Assembly: GCF_037042905.1 (NCBI RefSeq)
Contig: NC_087246.1
Location: 35,706,001 to 35,770,000 of the forward strand
Direction of reading: 5' to 3'
Origin: Lytechinus pictus
Lineage: Eukaryota; Echinodermata; Echinoidea; Temnopleuroida; Toxopneustidae
DNA length: 64,000 nt
The translations under genes were made by a program, and so were the position numbers. The notes beneath the pieces are model-generated. The model was not told where the DNA came from. It was given only the letters and a program-made list of their open reading frames with translations, and searched no databases. Positions 35,375-47,125 of this stretch are shown in pieces. The first letter of the stretch is position 1; each line of letters starts with the position of its first letter.

Positions 35375-36785
35375 AATTATTGCAAACTATTGAGTTTTAT
35401 AATCGGTAACAGGTTACATTATATCGCTTTTGTTGTTTTGTTTGATTTACTGTTTATGTTATGCTTCCTTCATAAGTGTTTCCTTGTTATTGTATATGGA
35501 CCCCATGGAAGAACAGTATTGTCATGTTGACAAAATTGAATATGGGCTATCTATCCGTTTTGTATTTTTTTATACGGAAAATAAACACTATAATCTAAAT
35601 AAAAACAAAATGTTTTGAATTAATAATTCATTTTATATTCTTGGCTTTTCTTGCATCAAACAATATTTACATTTCTGTCTTCGGTCTGGATCGAACCTTA
35701 GTGCTTGATTGTTACAGTATATGTGCATGAGGATGCGCGTGCGCGTTTGTGCGTGTGAGTACGTGGGAGTATATTTGATTTTGATTTGATTTATTTATTT
35801 CCGTTTCACAATTGTACGTAATATGATAAACATAACACACCAAGGTCGAAAATACTGCAAGATAAAATATAATATATAAATATATAACATAATCATAGAT
35901 TTAAGGAACACAATTCAGTAAATAAAGTTATCTCAAATGACGTTTGTATTTAAAAGTAAAACGGAGGGACTTGCCGAAAAAAGCAAAGCTTGTACAAGAG
36001 GCAAGCCCCTATCTTAGTTACATTACAAAATTACAACAAATAAATAGTGGGTCGTAATAATAATTTTGTTAAAAAAATAAATACAAACAATTTGTGTGCA
36101 CTTGACAAAAAAGTAACTGATGGATCATGTGAGAAAATATTACGTTTTACAATATTATAAGAGAGGGGGAGGTGAGGGGGAGAAGACAGGAGGGACAGAG
36201 GAGTGCAGTACACTAAAGTAGAAAGAAAGAAGGCGGGCAGCAGGAGCAGGTACTTTGGCTAATTGCAATTTTAAGAAGAAAAAGATAATAAAACAAATAA
36301 TATACATGACTATGTATATAATGTAAGCGCATATAATACGCATATACACAAAAGTCGAGTATAATTAAATTAGTTATTCAGCTTGACCTGTTTGCAACGA
36401 GTATTGCAGAATTAACATTTTTTCAGTTTGCGTTTAAAAATATTTACATTAGGGAATTCTGCTATATGAGATATAGGTGAGAATTTGTGAGAGAGGGTGG
36501 GAATTTATGTGAAATTTTTTCGATTTTCTGCCCTTTTTTCTAAAATTCTCATCATGATCTTCCTCTTTCTCCTTTCGAACAATGTTTTTTCCCTCTCTCT
36601 TCTCTTGTCCCCCTTTCACATTTGTCTGGTTTCTCCCTCATCACTTAACGGAATGCTCCAAATAAACATCTTTAAAAGTTGGTTATTTATCTCTCCATCT
36701 TTAATCTTCCATTGATATTTTCAAATATATTTGAATGTGTCTATCACATTCGCTCTCTCATCTTTTCACGCTTACCATGCTTACT

Positions 36786-36950
36786 GCTGCTGCAGTCACA
36801 TTTCCCTTGCGGTGCCCTCACGGCGAGTCGAAAACAGTCGTTTTCTTTTAATTCAAAGCACATTATGTAACTGGTACATAAATGTTAAAACGGCTTTTTC
36901 GACTCTCCGTATATACGGTCACCGTAAAGGAAAATAATATGACTGCACCA
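36786..36950. mobile_element. MITE, TGCTGCAGTCAC/CGGCGAGTCGAAAA family
   Basis: Left TGCTGCAGTCACATTTCCC with CGGCGAGTCGAAAACAG; right AAACGGCTTTTTCGACTC with ATGACTGCACCA. A better-conserved copy lies at 41046-41230. It has no coding capacity. Confidence 0.65.
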
Positions 36951-37230
36951 TTTATTCTCTACATACCACTATTGTCTTATCATTTCCCTCATCTCATCTT
37001 CTATCTAATCACCAAACAATAAGTGGGTTGACATAGCACAAAATATGAGAAACAAGTTAACATTAATTGCTTTTATTTACATACATGTACATATATAATT
37101 ATTTTCTCCAATTAGTTGTTTGCTTTTTTTTTGTCTTGGTAATCAAAGTTGGGGAAAAATATCCTATTCCTAATCCAATTCCTTTCTAAATTTCCCCTAA
37201 TATGTTTTTTTTTTCTTGTTGTTTCGTCTA

Positions 37231-37236
37231 TTTATT
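37231..37236 (-). promoter_or_regulatory. Possible polyadenylation signal of Cys6-4
   Basis: AATAAA on the minus strand, 233 bp after the Cys6-4 stop codon. The position is plausible and otherwise unsupported. Confidence 0.3.
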
Positions 37237-37468
37237 ACCAAGATTGAATTCCCTTTTAAAGAATAGTCCTGTCGTTAAAACTTCACCTGGTAGTCGCATC
37301 GTCCTCAAGAATATGGGAACAGTCAATTTGTATATTGACGTAATGTGTTCCCTAGTAACAATCATACAATTGTCTTTATATTCTGATTAGAAACAGCATC
37401 AATTCCATTTTCGCACCACGTATCATCCAGCACAACCAAAAGCCAAAATGGATTTGTTGAAAGACTTT

Positions 37469-40400
37469 TTATATGCCCCAACCACCACGGCCAGGTGGGT
37501 TTTGTCGAGGAGCTTCGGGGCCCTGAGGAGGTTGGGGAGACTGAGGCATGTCCCAACCACCACGGCCAGGTGGATTTGGTAGAGGAGTTTGGGGAGCTTG
37601 AGGCATATCCCAACCTGGACGGCCAGGAGGGCTTGTTCGAGGACTTTGTGGACCCTGAGGAACATGGGGAATCTGAGCCATACCCCATCCCCCACGGCCA
37701 GGGGGATTTGGTCGAGGAGCTTGCGGACCCTGGGGCCTCTGGGGACCCTGAGGCCTTTGGGGGCGACTCTGAACCATGAGTGATGCGACGATTCCTGAAC
37801 AAAAAAAGTAATGAAAAAGAAAGGAAAGAGCAATCAATAATTAAGACTTTGCATTAAGACTTTTGGCAAGTCCTGGGCCCGTATTTCAAAAGATTTGCGA
37901 CATATTCAAAATCAAACTAAAATTTTAACGTATACATGTCAGTGTTGTAGTGCCTTGATGCTCGGCCTTGGCCTTAAGGCGCCTTAAGGCCTACTTTTTC
38001 AAAGCCTTGGCCTTGAGAGGGCCTTGGCCTTGGCCTTGAGGATTTTGAGCCTTGAAATTTCAAGGCATTTTCAAGGCATTTTCAAGGCTTTTTCAAGGCA
38101 TTTTGTTTTTTGTACTTTCATTTGTTTTTAAATAATTAAGTAATTATAAATGTTACTATGTTATTAGTAATTGTTCTGTATATTCAATGGCACTACTTCC
38201 AGTCAGCAGTAGTAAGTGTACTAGCAGTGCCATAAATTGTGATTATCACCATCATCAAGAATTATCATCATATTCATGTATGTGACAAAGAAAACAGTAA
38301 TGATGAAAAATAGCATTATTTATTGGTAACGTGTTGTAATCATGACTAATGATGATAATGATGGTAATAATCATTATGATAAAGATTACAGTGATTTGAT
38401 GACAGGAATAATTCTGACAGATCTGACAGCTAATTTTGACAAAAATTTTTCATAAAGAATAATAACAAGGACTTTCATTGTATTATTTCCTTTGGCCAAG
38501 AAGAATGTTTTAAGTATTAATGATATTCTGAAAAGATTTGGTAAACTTGAACACAATCTTCAAATTTATCATATCCAAATGGGTTATGTCAATGGCATGA
38601 TGAACCAAAAGTTTTGAGGTGCCAAGCATGGCATATATATAGAGCAAAATTTCTGCCAAAAAAAGTTGAAAGCAATTGAAGAGAGCGAGCAAAATTCTTC
38701 ACCCTCTTACTATAAGAAAAGCTAATTTTTGTGATAGATTGTGACAATATGTTAAGAAAATAATATCACATTTACTCCTTCAATCCATATTTTATTGTTC
38801 GAAATAGACACCAGAAATGAAATACTCCTAAAATTTGTTTTGCCCAATTGATCGTGGGCCCGGCAGCCGCTGTGCAGCGCCAGATCGACAAGGCTCTATC
38901 CCTTTAATTATTGAACGCCAAACAGGGTAGCAGCAACTTCCATCTTTAAACGTCTTTTGGTCTGACGCGGCCGGGGTTTGAACCCCCGACCTCTTTTTTT
39001 AATTTTTTTTTATAGTAAATTAGGTTCGAAAATCGCCAAATTTTGGATCGCGCTTGCATCATTTATTGTTTAGTACAGTATTAATCCTATTCATGGTTAC
39101 AAAAATGTTTAGAATTTTCAGGTTAGAATATCACAAATATTTGGTTCGCGTTCTGCACTTGCATCAATTATTGTTAGGTACATGTAAGGTACTCAATATC
39201 ATATGTTCCTGTTTACAAAAAAATGTTTAGAATGTCAAATTTTCAGGTTGGAATATCACAAATTTTTGAGCTCGCGCTCTGCGCTCGCATTATTTGATCG
39301 GTGAGTTATGTATCATATTTATGAGTCACTAAACATGCTAAATGCAGGCCTTAACAGCTTACTTTGCAGACCTGTCAGTATATTAAAAATTTCAGCTCGC
39401 GCTTAATTCTTAGTTAGATGCACATCTTTTTCACGAGTACAAAAACAGCCCGGAATATTTAATTCTTATGTCACAATGTCAAAAAGTTTTTGCTTATGAT
39501 TCGCGCTGGCAACATCTCGCAATGATGTCCTTTTAAAAGTGATTAGCCCTGTAATTGACCAAACATCAAGTTTTTCAACTTCAAAATTGATTTTTTTAAA
39601 ACCACTAAATCAAAATATCTGTCTTATCAATGAGAAATCACTAAAAAGGCTTTGGTCAACTCAATTTCCACAAAATACACAACTACTTCACGTAGTTGAT
39701 AATCTCATTTTGAAAACATCTGTTTGCACTAAATGCCAATTTTGACATATAAGTACCCTTTTTGGTTTAGACCCCCCCCCCCCCCAAATAAAATACGTTC
39801 TGCCGCCCCTGTCCCAGGGAGTGGAGAATGACATACGTTGAGAACGGGCACGCCAGGATCAGAAGACCGTGGTAATAATAATTATTGCAATGTAAATCAC
39901 ATAAAAAATAATAAATTATAATAATAATTTAATAATAACATAATAATAATAATTATATGTACAAAGGTAACTATATTATTATTTTAAAATTATGTCTAAA
40001 TCTACCATGAAATTATTTTTGTTTTTCATGTACAAAAGTCAAAATTTTTGCTCGCTCAGTTCGCTCGCTCTCACCTATTAAAGTTTGAAATGCCTTGGCC
40101 TTGGCCTTGGCCTTGAGGTTTTCAGGCCTTGGCCTTGGCCTTGGGTTTCCATGCCTTGGCCTCAGCCTTGGGTATTGAAGCCTTGGCCTTGGGAATTAAA
40201 GCCTTGGCCTTGGCCTTGGCCTTGGAGGTTTATGCCTTGACTACAACACTGATACATGTAGATCTACTGTTCATATATCTCAACTACATAAATCTATATT
40301 TCAGTTCGATTTGAATTTATCGCGTCTCTTTGTAAGACGGGGTCCAGGAGATTATGATAAACTTGCGCATATTCAGGATATAGTTCTAATTTACGTTTCG

Positions 40401-42842
40401 AACATGTTTTGTTGGTCCCTGTTGCTATTTCCTAAATAATGCATTTTTATTTTCTTGAATATTGTTTCGGCAAGCTACTGTCTTTGAAACTCCTATTGTA
40501 ATAAACCAAATGCATCAATACCAATCTAGTATTTTACAAGCAATACAAAGGCCCTGTCATACACTTCCGTTTAGCTATACTGTTTGCCATAGTCTAGAAA
40601 AATAGGAGCTTATTACGGTAAAAGATGGGAACGTTCAGTCGAGCATGCACCTACAGGTAATGAATAAATTACAACATTTTTGTTCAACTGTTTTGTCTGA
40701 ACGCCATTTACATGTAACATTCGGAAAAGGAACAGTATCGTTGGATCAAGTGTAGAAAGGAAATTCGATTATTTGACTTTATCTTTCAATGACATTACTT
40801 AGATTATATTCTTGTATTTAGCTTTCCAAAGAGATCGCACTCTGTGTCGCGCAATCGATAATATCATTTAGACAGTGTTATAGACAACCAAAAATTAAAT
40901 ATGGATATTACATTAGTTCCAAACGATTGACCAGCAAAATAATCACTGGAGAAAAAAGTAACAGAAATGTACGACTCCCCCCCCCCCCAACATGTTTACA
41001 AGGGAGTTGGTTTTTTTTAGTTTACGTTCACTACTTGACTGCGTCATGCTGCAGTCACAGTCCCCCTACGGCGACCGTACGGCGAGTCGAAACCAGCCGT
41101 TTTATTCACTTCTATTCAAACCACCTATATGTAGCTGGTCCCCCCCCCCCCCCAAAAAAAAAAAAAAATGTTAAAACGGCTGTTTCCGACTCGCCGTACG
41201 GCCGCCGTTTGGGAAATGTGACTGCAGCATTAGTAATGGGTCTACCTCATAATAATATCTTGTATGTTCGATTACAGAGCATGTGCAAGCACCTATATTG
41301 CAAGTATACACAACCAGCATCCAGAGATAAAGAATCTTATTTGAGGAAATCCGACTTCGACTCACGAACAGATGATATGGCAGGCAATGTGAGTCATGTT
41401 TAGGCATGCGCAGTGTCTTGTGTTGCATCACTCCACCAAAATGGGATACCTTACTGGCTTTGGAAAGAGAGCTGACTATCATTGCGTACTTAGGCTACTT
41501 GGCAGTCCATTAGTGAACGAGCAAATCGAGAACTTCCTTTTGATAATTACATGTACACTTTGCACAGGAAATCTGCTACAAAACTTAGATATTTTAAAAA
41601 TATATCAAGGACTACTTACTCCAACAGAAATCCACCCTTTGAGGGTTTCCTTTGCTGCAAGCTAGGTCAAGAGCTTCACACGGATGCGCAATCTCTACCG
41701 CTTGGCCATCATGTGCATAACACAAATGCCCGTCCGTTCCCAATTTGTAAAGTCGTTTCATAAAATGGCGCGGGTACATATTCACCTCCTCGTCCATTGC
41801 AGCAAGTTTATCCAAACAATTCCAATTGCACCTGACAATATTCTCGCGTAACTTTACGCTTGCGTACATTGGACATGCTTCTGTTAGGCGGTCGTAAGGT
41901 TTAGGCCTTGGTCCTGTTAATGATAAAAAGATCTACATAAATAACATCACAGTATATCGTTTTCTTTTGTGCTTTGTAATGTTAGTTTACTCACAGAGCA
42001 CCATTCACCTATCTTTTTTTAACACATCTTCAATATCATAATTCACAATGTTGTAGTATTTTCATTTTCCATAATAAGTATAAAAAAGTATTATTTATTA
42101 TAAATTTGAATTCTCGAAAGTTATGAAAAAAATTTGATAATATTTTAGAAACCATTTGATATATGTTATTTTTTCTGATTTCAAAATCGAAAATTTTAAA
42201 ATATTTTGTTTAACCCAAGACCAACACGCATTTCCTAAGATTCCTTATGGAAATGACGTTATCACATTGTCTCATCAATATAGATTTTCCCTCATCAAAA
42301 ACTATTTCATGACTTTCGAGAATTAACACTACCATAATTATTACTATAAACCATTATAGATGTAATGGAAAACGTCGCTCACCTAACCATCTTTGAGCAA
42401 TACAAGCACAGATCATAACAGATAGACAAAACGACGTCAACAGCACCTTCTGAAATAAAAAAAAAAACATTTTTTCAAATAACACATGAATTCGCCTACT
42501 CAACCTTAATAAAACTATAGCCTGTAAGATGAAGTTAACACTGTCAATCGATTCCAACTTACCTTTATTAGTCAGGTATAAGATATATTTATGAAACAAA
42601 TGCGAGAAACTTCCGGTAAGGAAACAATCGAGAGAGGGGCTTTCAGACCCAACAATAAACAAACAGTTGTACACAGAAAAGAAACGTAAATAATCAACAA
42701 TTCATTCCACATACCATGAACAAAATATTGTTGTCGGTATGCATGGTCATGTATTAAGCTAAAGCAAACACACAAACAAATCATAATGCCATAGGTATAA
42801 CAACTCAAGAAAAGAAGGCTTGGCACTTACTGTTGTCGTCAT
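37469..42842 (-). CDS. Cys6-4: secreted protein with seven Cys and a long repeated Pro/Gly/Trp tail, four exons, complete
   Basis: Exons (minus strand): 42831-42842 (MTTT), 42383-42449, 41620-41913, 37469-37794 (ends TAA). Phases agree and give 232 residues. Signal peptide: MTTT then KVLLTSFCLSVMICACIAQ. Exon 3 starts GPRPKPYDR, with the family Cys pattern (TDGHLCYAH, CEALDLAC, VDFCW) plus one extra Cys in RCNWNC. Exon 4 codes 107 residues built from repeats of PNPPGRGGWGM/DMPQ type joined by PQGPQ spacers. The repeat units in DNA start at 37479, 37554, 37611 and 37686 (75, 57 and 75 bp). Intron 3 is about 3.8 kb and holds a hAT-like element (37940-40251) and a MITE (41046-41230). A TATA box is at 42937-42943. 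The repeats resemble structural or adhesive low-complexity proteins, but the function is unknown. Confidence 0.85.
37479..37705 (-). repeat. In-frame tail minisatellite of Cys6-4
   Basis: Four diverged copies of a CCACGGCCAGG-centred unit, spaced 75, 57 and 75 bp, all multiples of three. They encode the repeated PPGRGGW/PPGRPGW motif. Because the unit has few stops, other frames on both strands also stay open; I treat those as shadows. Confidence 0.85.
37940..40251. mobile_element. hAT-like non-autonomous transposon with GCCTTGG subterminal repeats
   Basis: Terminal inverted repeat CAGTGTTGTAGT at both ends, and a perfect 8-bp target duplication ATACATGT (37932-37939 and 40252-40259), both hallmarks of hAT elements. 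Both subterminal regions are filled with repeats of GCCTTGGCCTTGG in inverted orientation (37960-38100 and 40088-40240), possible transposase binding sites. The interior holds a SINE (about 38850-38995) and AT-rich sequence with no transposase. It is inserted in intron 3 of Cys6-4. Confidence 0.85.
38850..38995 (-). mobile_element. SINE-like fragment with B box
   Basis: On the minus strand GGTTCAAACCC (38974-38984) matches a Pol III B box, followed by CCGCGTCAGACCAAAAGACG and unrelated sequence. No complete A box or tRNA fold is visible. It is nested inside the hAT-like element. Confidence 0.45.
41046..41230. mobile_element. MITE, TGCTGCAGTCAC/CGGCGAGTCGAAA family
   Basis: ATGCTGCAGTCAC and GTGACTGCAGCAT are inverted ends, with ACGGCGAGTCGAAACAGCCG-type motifs paired internally. 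It carries a C tract followed by an A tract near 41141-41168. Second copy of the 36786-36950 family, in intron 3 of Cys6-4. Confidence 0.8.
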
Positions 42843-42936
42843 TTTGAAGTGATTTTAAAGCCAAAACATGAATCTTCAAGATGTTGATGGTGATTTTGCT
42901 TCAATTCAAATGATGACTCCACCGTCTCATATCGTC

Positions 42937-42943
42937 ATTTATA
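42937..42943 (-). promoter_or_regulatory. TATA box of Cys6-4
   Basis: TATAAAT in the context GATATAAATGAC on the minus strand, 95 bp upstream of the ATG. Confidence 0.65.
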
Positions 42944-42960
42944 TCACGCAAAACAGGCCA

Positions 42961-43000
42961 GAAATATAATCCGTTGCAAAATATGAAATCGAGAAATATG
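42961..43000 (-). promoter_or_regulatory. 40-bp upstream element shared with Cys6-3
   Basis: Matches 17695-17734 at 37 of 40 bases, at nearly the same distance from the TATA box (17 against 15 bp). The plus-strand half ATATGAAATCGAGAAATATG is identical. I did not find it upstream of Cys6-2, Cys6-5 or Cys6-6. Confidence 0.65.
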
Positions 43001-43133
43001 GAACTGTCTCTTCTTACTCCCATTCGACACGTTTCATTACTGTTTTGTTCAAACTATGATTCATTCGAAATTGTATGACTCAAATATTGTGAGAACCCTG
43101 GTAATTAAGCATGTAATAATAGCCTTGTTGTAA

Positions 43134-43226
43134 TGACGATGATGATGGCGATGATGATGATGATGATGATGATGGTGATGATGATGGTGATGTTGATGGT
43201 GATGTTGATGATGATGATGATAATGG

Positions 43227-43264
<38 letters not shown>

Positions 43265-43414
43265 ATGATGATGACGATGATGTTGGTGATGATGATGATG
43301 ATGATGATGATGGTGATGATGATGGGGAGGTTGATGATGATGATGATGATGATGATAATGATGATGGTGATGAAGATGATGATGATAATGATGATGATGA
43401 TGATAATGATGATG
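43134..43414 (+). repeat. (GAT)n microsatellite
   Basis: About 280 bp of GAT/GGT/AAT-type triplets. The His-, Ser- and Met-rich open frames across it come from the repeat alone. Confidence 0.95.
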
Positions 43415-43417
43415 ACG

Positions 43418-43645
43418 CACTCTTAAAAAGGTTGGGTAAAATAGGCCAATTATTTACGACCACTGGGCAACATAGTGTCCTCACAACCATTGTTTAAAAT
43501 CTGTCCAAATTGGATAATATAAACTAATAATTGGGTAAAAAATTTGCTCACTTTGATAATAATTGCCCAGAAATAAATATATGTTTTTAACCAGCATACA
43601 TTACCTAACACAGTGAACAGTATGTTGCCCAACATTTTAGGTGTG
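43418..43645. mobile_element. MITE, CACTCTTAAAA/TGTTGGGC family
   Basis: CACTCTTAAAAAGGTTGGGT on the left and TTGCCCAACATTTTAGGTGTG on the right; diverged copy of the family at 467-661 and 54450-54646. It follows directly on the (GAT)n tract. Confidence 0.65.
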
Positions 43646-45137
43646 TGATAGTGATTAGAGAAACATAATTTTATACTTTAGTTATACCGATAAATTAAAA
43701 TGACATCCTGCTTTATAGCTAGCATAGACTGGAGGAATGTTATACACAGTAGTATAAAACATTGATAATTTGCCAGGTCTGCTCAAGCATTTGCATACAT
43801 GAAAGGGTAAACTCCGAGATCATTATTAATAAGTAATATTGTTATGATTATTATTATTATTACGATTATTATCATTATTATCATTATTACTTCTTTATTT
43901 GATTATTATTATTGTTAATACTTTTATTATTATTATCATTTTTATTATTTGTATTACTACTATTATCATTGCTTTAATCATTATTATTATTATTTGTCGA
44001 TTTTGTTATTGTTAATGTAATCATCATCATTAAGTATAACAATCTTTATAGGTGCTGGTAATGATCAATATTTATGATATTTATGATTTACTTATACTTA
44101 AAAATCTTATCTATTTATGTTCTGAGATCGTACGTTTACAACAATTACCCAATTTACAACATGTTCTTTCGCAAAACCAAACCAGAAATCCCACGATTAT
44201 GCTACACAGAACATTAGTCCATGAACGCTTGTGCAGCTTTTGTAAAAATCAATGATAACTGCAGGTCCACTAATGAAGAAAAAAATGTATGGCAATGATT
44301 CAACAAAGAGAAAACTATTCTTGTGTCATTAAATATTTGCTGGATATCAAAAGAAAAGAATGTCTATTAAAGAAATAAGAATAGAAAGATCTACACAGTG
44401 GGAAAGCCATTTCCTCTGATTGTTCCACTCTGCCTGAGAAAAGCTCAATAAAAACAAATTTGCATCAATTGGCACACTAAATCTGATAAAAACTTCCGAC
44501 TCCGACATATATGATTACAGATAACATATTCAATTCATAGTTTCCCGGGGAAAAAATAAGACTTTGAGTGTGTGTCATGAGAATTAAAGTTTCATATCGC
44601 AAAGTGAAATCATATATCGCCTTTTGTTATTAGGCTATCAAATGAGTAGAAGTCTTTAACTCAATAGGAGATGAATTTATATCTTTATGTGATTGTGATT
44701 AAGCAGAAGTTTGTTGTTTCTAATCACGTCGAAAATAATAAAAATTGGATGGATGACAAAGTGAAATTTAAAAAGAGGGGCAAACTGTTTCTGTTTTATA
44801 TCTCATGTCATGGGTGATATTGAGAAGATGTTAAAGTAATTTCAGTTAAAATTCGTATTTTATGTAAATATTGCCAAGTTTGAGTTATACAGCTAAAAGT
44901 GTGTCGTCATTTTGCAAACTGGCTAAAATGATTTTTACTTTTACATTTGGTTGGTTTAATAATTTATTAATGATTTACACAGATGAATGAACAGTTTGCC
45001 TTATCTTTTCCTTATTTTTTTTTGTTTTGTTATGTTATAATACTTCACCAAAGTAGAGGAATTCATTACGAGAATGCGGATGCGTGATTGAACCCCAGAC
45101 ATGACAAATGGGTGTAATTGGGGGTGGGGCATGTAAT

Positions 45138-45304
45138 CATTTTGTGGATCCAGGGGCACATTTTTATTTTTGCTTGTCAATTTTTTTTTCGTAGACGAAA
45201 TGACCTAAATTTAGGGTGAAATTTTTTTTTTGCTTGTCGAAATTTCCTCGGGAAAATTTGCGTGCCCCCCCCCCCCCCCTTTGAAATTATTGGATCCGCC
45301 CCTG
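45138..45304. mobile_element. Small hAT-like MITE
   Basis: Right end GGATCCGCCCCTG; the left end is diverged but keeps GTGGATCCAGGGGC. The 8-bp direct repeat CATGTAAT flanks it (45130-45137, 45305-45312). It resembles the CAGGGRCGGATCC elements at 26090 and 55149. Confidence 0.5.
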
Positions 45305-47029
45305 CATGTAATCATATGATTGAATAAGATACATTTGTATATAGGCATGTAACCGAGATCCTGTCCAGTGTATCATTCTAGGGTCGTAATAGCTGGACAA
45401 ACATTGCCCTTCCCAATCATTCGAGATGAAAAGATTAACATTCGAGACATGACACAAATTACATTTCGTGTCAAAAAGGATTTCGTATCAATTAATACGT
45501 ATGCCAGGAGGAATTAGTGTTCGAAATTCAAAGCAACGTGTCTGATAACAGGCAAGATTATAGGTTGGTATTCACTATCTTCTTAAAATGGTTAAAGAAA
45601 TCTATCCAAACTTTACCCGGCGATCATTATCCACCTGGAAAAAGGAAAGGGCGGGTCTCCGGAGGGAGAATAGGTAAAATGTATTTAAACTGTATTAATT
45701 CATTTCTTGAAATTCATTTGTAGGTCCTTTAAAATCTTTCGAGGTCCAAAGCACAAAAGACACACGAACAAATTCAATGTATAAGCATGAACTCGGTTCT
45801 CCTACGGGTAGTATGGTATTTACCGTGCCATATTTTCCTGAATAAAAACGAATTCATAAAAATAAAAAATAATAAAATAAAATGAGTGAGAAAGGGAGAG
45901 AGAGAAAGAAATAAATATATTCTGGTTATTCCAGTACTTTTCAAACGACCTATTAAAATGAAATAAATATATTTTGTAGAATAACGAGTAGCATAAATTG
46001 TCCATGTTGATGAATTCATCAGAAATGAAAGTAGATCAATGTTATCAGCAGATGTATTCCGTCTAAATTTTGAGAAGCACTACAAACTGCGAGGGACGAT
46101 TAAAGGTGACAGGACAGATCAGGCCCTGATTTTTCAACAATTCAAGTGCCCGATTAAAAGAAAATCCATTATAATTATCAAATAATGAGCAAGCTTGACA
46201 AAATAATCATTAAAATTGTCTGGGTTTGATTACTGAATTTAATTCACAATTATTAGTAGTCCAAACATGGGAAAGTGTGTGTGCTGCGCTTTGTGACCGA
46301 AAGGAAACTAAATGATTATTGGATTGGATCAGATGAAGCATGAGAACAGAACCTCATAAACACTAAAAATATACAGCGAAAACAGATTTTCTGACGTCAT
46401 TCGCTTTCATAATTCGGTCATTGACTTAGATCAAGGCTTAATTAACACCATGATAGACCTTAGCCTCCATTTTTAAGGTGGAAATAAGCTGTTTCAGTAT
46501 ACATGCGTACATTGTTTGTATTGCATTTAATGCAAGGTTAATACTGTCTGTTCTTAATATTCTTTAACCTAGTAGAAGGTTTTAACCGACTCTGATCTAC
46601 TGAGAAATAGGCGTAATAATTGCTGAGAATTTTGTCCCCCTTTTCCTTTTCCCTCTATCTACCTTCCGTAACACAACCTTTTCCTGCATTTTCCAGCTCA
46701 TCCGTATTCTCACACACACACACACCCTCACCCACGCACGTGACTTGTACACACTCTCCTCCCCTCTCGTCATTCCTCTTTTCAACTTCTTCTGCTCTGT
46801 AATACAATTTCTCCTTATACGACTCTCCTGATACAGAGTTTTATTTCCCCTCAAATGTTGTTCTACTGATGTGAGGATGAGTGTATTGGTGAAGATGAGG
46901 GTGTGCGGAAGGGAGAGAGTGCGTTGGACTGTTTGTTTGAAATGATATTTTAGAGGATTTCGAACTATAAAACATGGATCATTATCATTATTATTGTTGT
47001 TGCAAATATTATTATTAGTATTATTATTA

Positions 47030-47030
47030 T

Positions 47031-47118
<88 letters not shown>
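47030..47118 (+). repeat. (GTA)n microsatellite
   Basis: About 28 perfect GTA units followed by GTG. The long Thr run in the minus-strand frame is a repeat artefact. Confidence 0.95.

Positions 47119-47125
<7 letters not shown>

Larger units (their letters stand above)
25354..37468. other. 12-kb transposon-rich intergenic region
   Basis: Between the discoidin exons and the tail exon of Cys6-4 I find no supportable host gene. The region holds nested inverted-repeat elements (25945-26671 with 26090-26419 inside), a TTAA element (27307-27995) and two TA-flanked long inverted-repeat elements (28724-29705, 32393-33213). It also holds a LINE fragment (30743-31138), microsatellites and an element with 10-bp direct repeats (34032-35374). 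A repeat starting GTATAGATGAGG occurs twice (29785-29900, 31305-31400). Upstream exons of the discoidin gene could be hidden here. Confidence 0.5.

Noticed and set aside
37495-37783. Plus-strand open frames (Glu/Gly/Pro-rich) across the Cys6-4 tail exon
   Set aside because: They are antisense shadows of a stop-poor coding minisatellite; the minus-strand frame has the splice acceptor, phase fit and family tail motif.
43061-43490. His-, Met- and Ser-rich open frames
   Set aside because: All derive from the (GAT)n microsatellite read in different frames.
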